Of a DNA stretch of 64,000 bases, positions 14,014 to 26,164 are shown in pieces. The number at the start of each line of letters is the position of its first letter. The stretch's first letter is position 1. The position numbers were made by a program, and so were the translations under genes. The notes under the pieces were generated by a model that saw only the letters and a program-made list of their open reading frames with translations, did no database searches and had not been told where the DNA came from. The DNA is from Prunella strophiata (taxonomy: Eukaryota > Chordata > Aves > Passeriformes > Prunellidae): positions 15,292,867-15,356,866 of the forward strand of contig JAZBQD010000018.1 in the NCBI GenBank assembly GCA_036583965.1. Direction: 5' to 3'.

Positions 14014-14577
14014 CTTCTACATTCATAGCTTCCCTCAGAAGCTGCAACTTCTTCTGCCTCTCTCTTATCCTGTCAAAGGCACTTGATATTGCTGCAGAAG
14101 TTGATGTCTCAGGCATGTGGCGTGTTTGGTCCAGTTTTTGTGGTCCGAAGACATCCAGTGCTATGCTCCCATCAGAGTATCTTGCTTCCTTGCTCCTGGC
14201 AGCAGTAGAAGTCCGTACTGTAAATGTTTCACACTGATGGCTGTGCCTGTGAGGGCCTCCAGCATGGTCCCTCTCAACTGCCTTGTCAGTAGTGCAAAGC
14301 AAATCTGTGGAAGAAGCCCATATTTTCCGTTTGGGAGGGACATCGGTGTGAAGGTGACCTTTTTTCTCAAGCTCACTGGTTTTACACCTATGAGGACAGA
14401 AAACATCTTCCTGACCCGAACTGTAATCTGCAGAAATGCCCTGGAAAAATTCTTCCTCGTCTCGTGTTCCTCTAATGGACAGAAATCCCATAGACTTGCT
14501 AAGTCCTTTGTTAAGGGTGGTCTGTTGAGAGAAGTGAGCTCTGTGTCCATCAGCTGCATCAACCGCCAATGTTTTTC
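14014..14577 (-). CDS. PTPN13: PTPN13 exon 7: large linker exon between the KIND and FERM domains
   Basis: Seen: the acceptor is tctccttattccag ending at 14578 and the donor is GTTAGT at 14013. The exon is 564 nt, phase 1 at both ends, with a single open frame of 187 full codons (residues 212-398 if exon 6 is in frame). Conserved blocks against human PTPN13 are LNKGLSKSMGFLSI, KIWASSTDLLC, VRTSTAARSKEARYSDGSIAL, and the basic, probably helical RIRERQKKLQLLREAMNVE at the end. The segments between these are poorly conserved, Ser/Thr-rich and probably disordered. The first 24 residues after the junction glycine align with human at equal length, so no small exon is missing between exons 6 and 7. 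Known: this region links KIND to FERM. The overlapping 218-residue plus-strand ORF is a shadow. Confidence 0.96.
14559..14561 (-). other. Premature TGA reached only if the exon 6 frameshift is real
   Basis: This TGA is out of frame in the normal PTPN13 reading. If the +1 base in exon 6 is taken literally, translation crosses the exon 6/7 junction and stops here, after about 216 residues. The product would hold the KIND domain and no FERM, PDZ or phosphatase domain. A stop this far upstream of later exon junctions would be expected to trigger nonsense-mediated decay. Confidence 0.7.
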
Positions 14578-15685
14578 CTGGAATAAGGAGACATTTCATA
14601 CATGTAATTTTCTACCTAATACACAGGAGTCCAACACAAATGAGTCAAAGTGTATGATGAACACATGCTTGGGCATTGGTTTTACCATGCAAAGCATTGA
14701 GAAGGCTGCTCCAAGGGCCCCCTCAGTCAACAAAGACAGAAATCCAACTACTTCATACATGATGACCATTTAATTTCTTTTATTTCTAAAAAGCTCAAGG
14801 AAAAAAAAAAGGCCTGCTATAATTCAGTATTAACATTAAAAACCCCCAAACTATCACATAACTGCTTAAAGCTGTTTTCTCATTAGTTTCATTTTCAAAA
14901 TAGCCTGGACTATCACCAAAAATACTACTTAATAATCAATCTGAAATCAGCCATTCCTCTCACACCCAAATACACCGCCTACAGGTTTTAATAACAAGTC
15001 CAGGTTTGTTCTACAGATTTACTGATGCCCTGCAATAGAGTCAGCAGTAAGAAAAGAATGACTGTGTACTTAGGAATTATAAAAATCCTGGATCTTCCTC
15101 CAATGACTAATTTTGGTGACTATACTTCTGGTAAAGAATACTCTGAAACAAAACCAACAAAGCTTCCAAGGTTAAAAAGATTCTATGAGTCTGCACCCTT
15201 TGAGTTTCACTAATACATGGATCTGCAAATACTTAGGAAGTTTCTCTTCTCCCTCTCCCTTCTCATGAAATTACTTCCAGAATAAATAAAAAAACTGCCA
15301 GAGGTGGAACCATATCAATGAAATATGTGGTCTCTGAAGAATATCACATCATGGTGACCAAGAAGTTTTGACCCAGGTGGAGTCAGCATGGCATGTGGCT
15401 GATGCCTTCCTTAGAGCTAGCTCCATCTTTATGGTGGTATTCCCATGTGCATGCTTTAAGAAAGAGCAGCCTTAAAGATTTCACTGCAAAAGCAAGAAGT
15501 CATGAGTTCAAAGTAATCACTGTGCTGTATCTACTACTCTTAAAGAATGCTTCATAGTCCTGCCTGCATCGATTGACATTAACTGCCCCACTTGCACAGC
15601 AGGATGATCTTTATCTAGAGTGTTATCCTTCCAAACAGAATTTCACAGAATGCTTTAGGGATGCTTGGAAATGTAGTCACCAATG

Positions 15686-15711
15686 CTTTAAAAGCTTTAT
15701 GGCTTTTAAAG
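15686..15711. repeat. Perfect 10-bp inverted repeat, 6-nt loop
   Basis: CTTTAAAAGC at 15686-15695 and GCTTTTAAAG at 15702-15711. AT-rich arms make chance occurrence plausible. Confidence 0.8.
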
Positions 15712-18700
15712 GTGTAAACACCTTTCAACTCTGATATTCTTCTTCAAGAAGGGCTGTGCTTTTAGTTTGTAGTTTTTATTTCTGTGATATTTAACTAACA
15801 ATCAAAACCAGCAGGACTCAAGCCAAATGCAACCAAGTAGCCCCTTGCTTCCTACCACCATGCAAACACATGATGATAAAACGTTAGGGTTTGGATTGTC
15901 TAAAAGGTGTCTTGTAAGAAATCACACACAATTCCCACATGCTCTAGCCAAGAAAATAAAAAACACTTTTGCCAGTGAGAACAAACTAATCTTCTAAAAG
16001 GATCTGATGCCTCATTTCATATTTTACAAAGATAGCTTTAATATTAAACTAAACATAATTATCTTTGTGGTCAAGTAAATATTACCTTATTACCTTATTC
16101 TCAGACTATACATCATCCTAAGGCTGGTGAGCTATGTATAATATTCACACACAAAAAAGCCTTTTAAAAATAAGTGTTCATTGTGAAGTTCCCACTATCC
16201 ATCTAAAGCAGTGGGATGATATCCACTCTGCAAATGCATACTTCACATTCATGTACATGCACCAAGGACAAACATTCTTGAACAGGATTTTAACTCAGTC
16301 ATTTGTGAGACAAAAAACTAAACACTGCAGTTGGCTTTTTAAGATGGCCAACAGAAACACAAATCAAAAGGACCTCTGAGAATCCTCCCCAGTAATGAGA
16401 GTTCCAGGATAATTTTAGGCCAGAAAAAAACCAAAACAACCTCCTCTATACACTGTATAAAAAACCAAAAAAAAACAAATACCCACTTCTTTAACACTGA
16501 AAGTATTTACATGTAGGGTCCTTACTGAACAAAACAAAGGCAAACAAAGCAGAAAAATACCAAGAGAAGCAGACAGCTGGGACTCCCATACACTGCCACA
16601 GCTGTGCACACAGGATTACCTGGTACAGCATCAGTCATGACTCAGAAGAACATTCCTGCTTCAAAAGATCATTTAGGTCTCTGCACACTGATCTTGTTGC
16701 AGGATCACATGCAATGAAAAGAGTCACAAGGTACTTTTAGCACCTGTGGGTATCCTCACCACAGCACTCCAGAGACACAACTCTCTCTTGCTGTGTGCTG
16801 CTGAGAACTGCAGGAAAGAGCCCTGTCAGTCAAAGAGAGTGCTGGGGGCAAGGAGCATCCTCCTCACCAAAGCTGTGATTCCCATGGACTTGGATATACC
16901 AGAAGCTATTTCCTGTTTGCACAGAGGCACTGAAGACACAAGCTCCTCTGCCTCAGCACACAAGAGATGCTCTCTATGCCCCACATCAGCCACCCACTGG
17001 GCCTCCCCTAACAAGAAAAGGGAAGGCCATGAGCACTGTCTCATGGGCAGTGGCTAGGGAAGTACTCATGGCTACAGCTTTGCCACTCAGCCAGCCAGGC
17101 ATGATGAGACAGGAGATGAGCTGTCCTGCCAGGAGGTGTTCCACTCCCACACTGCTCTTCCACTATACAGGTCTAACTCAGATCCACACTGACTTCAGCA
17201 GTCAGCAAGAGATTTCTACAGAGTACCAAAATTAATCTACAGCTGGCCTCAGTATTCAGGCTTGAGACTGCAAAATTCTCTTGGAAGTCTTTCATCTATC
17301 CTTTATTACTCTCCCTATTCCCACTTCTGCTTTTCATTAGTCTTGCCAGTTCTTCCCACCTCTGCAAAACTCATCCCTCTCTACATGACATTATTTCAAC
17401 AAGCTCTGCCCAAACTGACTGACAGTGCCAACAGAGGTTGGTTAAAAATCATCCTCAGACAAGGGTAAAGAAGAGATTTTGGGGCAAGGAGTGCCCAGCC
17501 TGGGTATCTTGAGAGGGCAAACTGAAACAAAGCAGCAATAGAGAACTTTCAGACCTGCACTTTATCCCAGCCAGAGCTGCGTGCTGCTTTTAGCACCAGA
17601 GTGCAGAGGCCAAGGATCAAGGGAAAGACTTCTCAATACAGAAGTAACTCAAGTGCAGATACCAGTAGTAAAATTGGATTAGGCAACCAGCAACCAGTCC
17701 AAGCCAATATTTCTGTTTTTAATAACATAAATCTGTCTTCATCCCTTCTTCCTTTTTTGAAGTACTATTGTAGACTTTGTAAGTCACACGATCAACTGTT
17801 AAGGTATTTTCACTTTTTTAATCCTGGACTTCCTCCACTACCTCAGCATTACTTGGATCAAGAGTCTTAAATGACGGCAGGAAGTCTCTTTCAGCACAAG
17901 GTTCATGTATCCAGCTTCCAGAAAACAATACACCTCCAAAACAGCACACACTGAAATAATATTCCTTCTTAAACACAAGGATTTTCAGTTGAATGGCATG
18001 CTCAAGTCCAAATTCATTAAGTCAGTATGTGTTTTTTTCTTCAGCTTTTCCTCCCCCAGCTTTTATAATGAAATGTGTGGAAAAATGAAGGAAAGCACCA
18101 CCAGCAAAAATCTATCTATAAGGAATAAATATTTAACTAATGATCAAAAAGAACCTGCAAAAGGGAACTTGTATGTCTTTATAATGCAAGACTCATGCTA
18201 CAACCTTTCTCTTTAAAAAAAAAAAGTTTGTATTTGCAATGGAAACTCTGGAGACCTATCCCAAGTATCTTGGCTCGACTGAAGACATTAATTACACCAC
18301 CTGAGACCACACAGAGCTACTCCAGGCTTCAGTTACCCAGGTGTGTAACAGGACAGAGCAGTGCCTCCCTGTTTGTCAGTGAGGGTGACAGACCAAGCCA
18401 TTAGCAATTAAAATGCTGCAGCATGTAAGCAACTTCAAAAGGAATACTTTCCCCTTCCCCTGTTACTTCTCTGTTGCACCAAACTCTCCTCCTTGCTCAT
18501 CTGAAGAGTGTATGGGTTCTCGATTCCTCATATCGCCCTTGGGTGTTTACCCTCCACTTGATGTTACATTAGTGCAATTATTTATAATTACTGTAAATAA
18601 TTCAAATGCAATTACAGTAACTGTATGATTCCAGTGTATAATATATAGTGAGGGAATATATACAATAAAAATAGCAATTAATCACCAGAAGCTCACGATT

Positions 18701-19170
18701 AAATTCCCTTGTGGTGCTAAAATGAAACTCCTGTTTTCCACACACACCTTCAATTGCCAGATGTTACATTTGCTAAATAACCATAGATCTGCTTCCTTCT
18801 TCCTTTGGTGTTTTCAGCTATGAAGTTTCTTTTACACTAGTGTCATTCACAGACCATCTTTCACTCAGGCTGACAGTAATCTGGTTGATTTTCCTGTGGG
18901 AGAGAGCTGTTGTCTAACTAAATCCAGTCTGTCTGTGATTACTTGTGTACCAGCTTGATCATACAGGCAATTAATCCAATATTAAGTAAGTGCAAACATC
19001 ATTGGTACCATCATATACTGTCTCTGTTTTTGCTGCCTAAACTCAACTCAATTCTCTTTAAAGTGTTTCTGCCTGCCCCTTCCTTTTGTTTGCACAAAAC
19101 AGAACACCTTTTTCAACTCTGTTATGGATTTTGACTTGTGGATGTATGTAGATGCTACACGTATGGGACT

Positions 19171-19209
19171 GGGGGGTGGCTGGGAAGAGAGGGGCTGGGG
19201 GGAGCAGGG
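19171..19209 (+). other. G-quadruplex-type motif in intron 6
   Basis: Runs of G at 19171-19176, 19182-19184, 19191-19194, 19197-19202 and 19207-19209, separated by loops of 2-6 nt, fit the G3+N1-7 pattern. The G-rich strand is the template strand for PTPN13. No experimental support can be inferred from sequence. Confidence 0.75.
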
Positions 19210-22200
19210 AAAGACTGCCCACGTGTGCATGAGAGCACACACCATCTCTGCCAGATTGGAAGGTCTCAAGAGAGGAAATTATTATACAGGAGTTTAAAAA
19301 ACATCTCCCACGCCATTTTGTGCAGAAAACAAAGCAATAGAAAAAAACCTCTTTCTCCCCAGACAATGTGGTTAGTTTCTAACATATGAGTGGGTAGCTG
19401 ATGGAGGAGTTGGGTTTGCAATCCCTTTGGGGCAGGCTAAAAGCCAAACAGAAGACAACAAAGCCAGATGTGGCCTGTGGGTTGACTGCTAGGAATGGCA
19501 CCCCCTCTTTCCCTTTCTAAATTGTTGAGAAAAATCCAAGTTTCAGACAGAAATACTCCTAAACAATGTATTCTCTGTGAAGGAAGAATTGAACTGGACA
19601 CAAGGACTGCTGAAAGCACCATATGTAATGGCCAAATTATAAATCCTGTATAACAATTTGCATTCTGCTTTGGACTGACAGCTCTTCTATCAAAAAACAC
19701 CAAGCAGCTCCAAAAACCAGGCATCTTGTTCAGAACAGTGGTAGTGAGCTTTGCCAAACAGCACTTCATATTTCATAAATGCAACATTTTACCTCTTCCC
19801 TTCCTAGGCACCTCTGCAAGAAAAAGCAACCACTGCTCTTTCTCACTCAGCTTTATGGGTCAGGTTTTTTCTGGTACATTTCTCAACCAAGTAGGCAAAA
19901 GATCTACCTAGCTACTCCCTTCCAGGATTTTTGTGCATCCCAGGAGAAGCTCGGTGATACAGCTGCTTTTCTGCACAGAGACAGCACTTGGCATCTCTAG
20001 ATTGGTTTCCTCACTGATCTTTGTGTCTGCTCTTGTTTTATCTTCAGAGTTCTGAGTTTGTCGTCAGCACTGCTCTGGAGGCATTTCCAATAGCACCAGA
20101 CTGGAAGCTCCCTAATCCTGGAGAAGCTACACCTAAATTTAAACATCTCCATCAATGCTAACCACCAGTACTATTTAGATGAATACAGAAACACTTATTG
20201 GAAGAAAACAGGCATGGCTTTTGGAATGAAAAAGAATATTATTTTTTTTTTTTCCTTTCAACAAGAAATCTTCATCTGGCTTTCATTTGGTTTTGCTGAA
20301 CTCTGGAAGTTATTCTCCACCCTACTCAGTTCTTTTTTTCTGGAACTGAGGAGCCAGGGGAAATAAAAGGAAAAAAGTTTAAAAAATATATTTAGCAGAT
20401 TTACAGATGACAGACTTTCAAGCAAATGGAAGTAAGTTTGTGCTGCAGCTTTTGATAATTTAAGTCTGTGTGCTTGAATTTATCAAGATAATGTTTAAGC
20501 TACTCCAGTTCACACATGGATGTAATCACTATAAACCATTTCTTTATAGACCAGAAGTGGTGTTTCCACCCAGATCGGGAACGAAAACATAATGCACAGT
20601 CAACTTCCCTGGATCAAGAGAAAAAAGGGTACATTTTAATTTATTTTAGTTTTTTTTTGTTGATATTATGGAGAGTGGCAATTAAACAGTAGAATGCTAT
20701 TGAAATTAAAAGCAGCTGCACTTAGCCTTAGCATTTTTCATTCAGTTTACAACACCTACAATTTTTGTTACACCTGATACAGTCTAATTAAACAGGGAGT
20801 TGACCAACATCCACAGTTTTGATCACTATTTCCAAGTATTTCCTATTGTGTACAGCTAAGGTGAATCTAAATGATCTTTTAAATTAATTTCAAGCCTTCA
20901 TTCATGTGGCACATTTTTTTGGCAGAGAAATAGGTCAGAATACAACTGTAATATTATAATATATGAGTTGGACTTGTGACAATCTACCACATTGTAAAAG
21001 CCAAGTTAAAATCAGAGATCCTCATGGCAGAAAAGCCAAGACACCTGTTAGCTGCATCTCTTCAGAAGATGAAACATCTCCAGCAAAGGCCTGTCCTTGG
21101 TGGTCATGGATCATCAACTTAAATTGGAACTTTGCAAATAAACACACAAGGTGCAGGATTTCAGGTATTAGATGGTTGGGAAGCAGGTTTCCAGGCAAGT
21201 ACAAGTTAGGGAGATTTCAACTGAGCATTTAATAGCCTTTTCAAAGATAAATTGTGGCAAAGAGCAACAGAGTGAATTAATTCTTGCTTTATATTTGGAA
21301 GAGTTTGACAGTTATTTAATCTTTTGTCACACCAAAAGAACTTTATGAAGCCAATTAAGTAACTTTCACATATAATTCTTGATGTAAGAACTCTTTTAAT
21401 GTCTAAGGTGTTTTTAAGTACAAAAATTAAGTAACTCCTTGGTTCAGATGACTCATGACAGGTCTTACTGCTTTTATTTCTGCTGGCTAAGTCAGTTCCT
21501 AAACACTGTGTTCCGAATATGACTTGACTAAAACCAAACATTCTGTAATATTAATTTACAATAAATTACTTCTGCAGCCAACCCTGCTGTAAAACTCATT
21601 CACCAAGATAGCCACAGAAAGTGAGTCACAAAAGAGACAAAAAATAAATTTAACTGGGGAGAATATTAACACAAAGCTGTTTATTAATTTAATAATTATC
21701 TTGAAGACATAAAGATGGAAATGAATAGCTGAAAATATCGAAGCTGGTTACATAAGGTGAGCAAAATATTTGATTTAAACATGTGAGATGGAAAAATTTC
21801 AAAACATTTATCCTAAGTCAACAGTAAAGCCCTAGCAATTATAATTGGGGATTAATATGGTATGGAAAACTGATCCTAATAATAATGAAATTCAAATAAA
21901 GGAAAAATCATATCATTTTACAAAGACTGCAAGTATCTAAGGCATTAGTTGGCTACTATCCAATTAGAAGCACATCTCTTACTGAACCATCTCTTGTATT
22001 CATGAACTTAGCATGACTTATCAGCACAATTTAAGTTACATGCTCCAAGTAACTTTCCAATACTCTAAAGATTCAAAATAAATGCCATACCCCTTATGCT
22101 GCTTTTTTCTCCATATGACAGCTATTCTATTCATCATGAATTCTAAGATTTTCACAACTCAACAGAACTTCACCTCAGTGAACATCAGACAAGTCCTCTG

Positions 22201-23052
22201 TCCTTTCCACCAAAGATTTCTGCTCCCTGTATTTACTTTACTTATAATACACTAGGGAAGTGACTAGAAAAGTCACACACATTCTTATGTGCACCCACCT
22301 TGCCCCCTCCAATCACCCTGAATGCTAAACTTGACCCAAAATGCTTTCTCAGAGGCAGTTAAACCTGAGAAAAAGTTAAAAGATGACTCACAGAATTTCT
22401 AACTCATTAGAAAGATGCACTCAAAATCATAATCATCTCTTAGTAGCTTACTGACCCTCTAAATGTTTGCCAATTTGCAATTGGACTAGGAGGCATTTAT
22501 TTCAGCTACACACAGCAGCAGAACAGCACAGTGACAAATCAGGGAAAAAGGACTTTGTGCCTTCTGAGTTGTTTTGGTTTTGTTGGCTTTTTTTAAAAAT
22601 TGTAACATTTTTCTTAAACCTCCATCTGGCCTTCTACTTGTGGCTCCTCAGTCTATGAGATTATCAACCAATATCATCAGCACTACATTCTACAGCTCAC
22701 TTTCCCTGAAATTTACAGCTGTGCCCCAGGGCAGGTGATCTGTGCTGCTACTGACTGAATTTGCACCAGCAAACCAGCACAGCATTGCAGAAAAAGAATT
22801 AACTAGCACTGAATTGCCCTGAATCAAATACAAGACTTAACTCATTAATATCAAACATCCACTTCACTGGGTCCTCACTAACTTCCAATACATAACTCAG
22901 TGTACTTAACATGAGTGTAAAAACAGAACTGAAAACAGCCAGAACTGGTTTGGTTATTTGAGGGGTTCTGTTTGTATTTAACAATTCCCTGAGGTTTCAG
23001 CAAAACGGAGATCAAGCAATGTATCTAAGATCAAAATAAAGATAAGATTATC

Positions 23053-23068
23053 ATTATTATTATTATTA
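23053..23068. repeat. (ATT)5 microsatellite
   Basis: Five uninterrupted ATT units in intron 6. Confidence 0.85.
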
Positions 23069-26011
23069 AGGCATACTAGGAAAACTGACTGATAACAGAA
23101 GCATAATTGGGAAAGGTTTTGGAGAAGCTAAGAAGGTTGTAAAGCTTCTAAGGAAAATGAGAAAAATTAGTTTCACAGATAAATAACATGATACAAAGAA
23201 ACTTGGAAATGTTTGAGTGGGAAGCAGGTCAGGCAACACATAAAACAAAGGAATGAATGATTTCAATTTTTTTTTTTTAATGAAAATAGAGACTCAAATA
23301 TCAGAAAATATGAAAAATATTTTCTGCTTCTAGTGATGGGGGGAAGACAGAACCATAATACCAAAATATCATGAACCCTACAAGGTAACTGAAAAGCAGT
23401 TTTGCTCATTGACAGTTCATCCTGAACAGAATAGAAAAAGTCAAGTATTCAAGAGCATCTCATTAATAACTTGTACCTTTCAGACCAGGCTTGGAATTAT
23501 GCAGACAATGTAATGTTTGCACTGGAAGAGTGAAGCACAAACATTTATTCCCTGGGCTGCCACACATTATCTGTAACACTCTACACGTGCAAGCACTTTC
23601 AATGAGCTTCACAGGAACAGGTGTTAAGGGATGAGGACTATTCAGCCAACTTTGTAGTCTGGGGGTTATCAGGTTCTCTCATTTCATAAATATTATTTGA
23701 GTAAAGATTCTATAAAATTAGAACTCTTCAGATAGTACAAAGTTCCCTAAAAAGAGAACTTTACTTTCAGAAAGTAATTTTGACCGAGGCTGCTTAAAAC
23801 TCTCTGTTAAACTTACTGGTTGATAGCAGCTGAGCCAAATGGACTCAGTCTCCAAGAATAAGAGGAAAAAACATTCTACCCATGACATTTTTTTCAAGTT
23901 AGAGAATTCAGTGAAAAACAGCAATTGGATCATCTAGTCTACTTCCTCTGAGTTAAAGACAGAGTCCTCAGAGGAAGTTTCAGACATTACATCTTATTCA
24001 CCCTAGTGCTGACCCAGAAAGCCATGAAGATATTGGCTAGAGCTAATACTGCAATCTCCAAAATTTAGCAGAACCTAAAACAAAAGGTTTTTTGTTAAGA
24101 TATAATGAAGACACTGGGGACAAGCATTACTTCAGGAGAAAGAAAAATCTGCTAAAACATTTAAACTAAGTTGTGGGTAGGAAAACAAATGGACAGAGAA
24201 ACAAAACTCCTCACACCACAAACATTTAAAAACAGTTAAAGATTTTCTAAGAAAATTAATAACAAAACAGCAAAAGACTGGTCAGTTGTATTAGAGAACA
24301 GAAAACTAGAAACAACAAAGAAAAGAATAATCAGAGTTTGCTAATGCAGTGAGAACAGATTTTAAAGACAACTCTGCTATGTCCCCAAAACTTTACAAAT
24401 ATTTTGATCATTACCAAAACACAGTTAATTATGGTTATGGAATAAAAAGCAGAATAGGGGACAGAAAGAGAGTATAGAAATGAAAAACTTGAGGTAGCAA
24501 GGCATTGTGCTTAAACAAAGATCTTGAAAAAATACACAGTAGGGTAGTACTGGCAAAAGAACAATGATATATAAAGAAATTGTTTATTGAACAGCACTGG
24601 AGACTGGGAAGCATAGGGTTAAAGAACAAACAAATTAACAACCAGAAAAATAAGGTTCTGGTTCAAATCTTAAAATTAGTGGGAGCCAGGGAAATAATTT
24701 ATTTTTAAAAAGCTCTTAAGAAATTCAGAAAAGGCAGACATTACACTAATTTACAAATCCAGTCAACTCCATTGATCCAGTCCCAAACCCTGTATTTCTA
24801 GAAGATCTCCTTACTGCTGCAGAAATATTCTGGAATAAAAGAAAAGAACCAGGAAGAAAAAAATCCCTGGAGAAAGTAGTCAGAACAGTGAATTTGTGCC
24901 AGAAAATAAAGAAACAGCTTGTACCAGAAACTGTTCCTAAACACATAGTGCTGTAAGGGAAGGGCTGACAACCACTGCCATAAGTGTTCTAATATCAAAC
25001 TAATCTTAAAAAATAAAAAAAAAAAAAAAAGAAAGGAAGACCACCACTCCCTAGCCAGACTTGTGTCTAACTTCTGCAGTTCATAGGTTATTTCAGTTCC
25101 TGCTTTTCACTGCTTGACACAAAGCCAAAGAACAGAAGAGCAACCCGAGCACATCAGCAACATATCTTTGTGGCAATGACTTAGACTGGTCCAAGCTGAT
25201 GCCTTATAAAATATTCCTGCTCAGCTCCACAGTTCTTCCAGAAAAATTAGAGACCAGCCTTTTGGAAGAATACATCCTCTTGTCTGAAAAGCCTAGCACA
25301 GAGCTGATGCTGCTGACCCTGCCAATGACCTTAAAGAACAACACCTATGATCTTAAACAACAAAAAATCATGGCAAACATCAGCATTCAACCTTCATCAC
25401 TTTATCCTTTTTCCTCCCCAGTGGCAACAGCAACCATCTATCTCCTTCCTGGTCTCCCTGTTTCCTCCTTCCTTACTTCCCTGAAGTGAAGCACAACCTT
25501 ACCTGGCCTCCATATCTACCTCACACTGTCAAAGCATAGCAGAACTGTAATGGAACATATATCACTTCTCTTCAGAAAAAAAAAAAAAAAAAAAAGGCAG
25601 CAAAAGACCTTTGTGTGCAAGGAAAAGAGTCCAGGGCTCCTTGGGATGCAGGAAGAAATGTTTTGTGCAATTAGAGCTGTGATGAGAGAGCAGAGTCCAC
25701 AGGAAAGAGGCAACAAGGAAAAGCTGCCTCCTGTTCCTCTAGCTGACCAACCTCCAGCTGAAAATCTCCTTTCTCCAGAAATAAAACATTTGGCTGAGAA
25801 CCTTTAAAACCTGTTCCTATCATAAGGACTGAATGGAAAAAAGACAAATATTTTCTTGAAACCATCGCCACCTGTCACCATCACCAACATTTAGCTACAC
25901 TCTGAACCATCAGAGTTCTGAGAATGTAAGCAAGTCCTCCTCTATTTGATTTCTTTGCTTGCAAAATCTACCCAAACCTGGTCTTCCACAGGGCTGCAAT
26001 GAAGCACTTAC

Positions 26012-26106
26012 CTGTGGGAAGCCCTTTTCCCCTCAGCCTCTCTCCGAATAGCCTGGCTCCTGTCTGGCTGGAATTTTCTATCTCCATTACAAGACAGCTG
26101 ATCCAT
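26012..26106 (-). CDS. PTPN13: PTPN13 exon 6, with an apparent +1 frameshift
   Basis: Seen: the acceptor ends in ttttgcag at 26107 and the donor is GTAAGT at 26011. The exon is 95 nt. Starting in phase 0 (fixed by exon 5), it reads MDQLSCNGDRKFQPDRSQAI, matching human PTPN13 just after the KIND domain. From the GA run at about 26046-26037 on, homology continues only in the next frame, as RLRGKGLPTG. Exon 7 must be entered in phase 1, so an intact exon would be 94 nt. One extra base is therefore present, most simply a duplicated G (C on the plus strand, 26044-26045). Read literally, the frame runs through 10 unrelated codons, crosses into exon 7 and meets TGA at 14561-14559. Inference: a sequencing or assembly indel is likeliest; a genuine null allele is possible. 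Confidence 0.9.
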
Positions 26107-26150
26107 CTGCAAAATAAAGGCAGTAACATAAAGTCAAAGGTAGGAAGAGC

Positions 26151-26164
26151 TCATACTAGTATGA
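26151..26164. repeat. 14-bp perfect palindrome upstream of the exon 6 acceptor
   Basis: TCATACTAGTATGA reads identically on both strands. It lies 45-58 nt upstream of exon 6 on the minus strand, just beyond the usual branch-point window. Confidence 0.85.

Larger units (their letters stand above)
14578..26011 (-). other. PTPN13 intron 6 (11,434 bp)
   Basis: The longest intron fully inside the window. It holds a G-quadruplex-type motif (19171-19209), an ATT microsatellite (23053-23068), A runs at 25016-25030 and 25576-25595, and an inverted repeat at 15686-15711. Length equality of the flanking coding sequence with human PTPN13 argues against a missed coding exon. No other gene was recognised. 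Confidence 0.82.

Noticed and set aside
14161..14562. 133-codon minus-strand ORF in another frame of exon 7
   Set aside because: Out of frame with the homologous PTPN13 reading; a shadow.
14117..14773. 218-codon plus-strand ORF, the longest in the window
   Set aside because: It is antisense to PTPN13 exon 7, which has strong protein homology, correct phases and splice sites on the minus strand.
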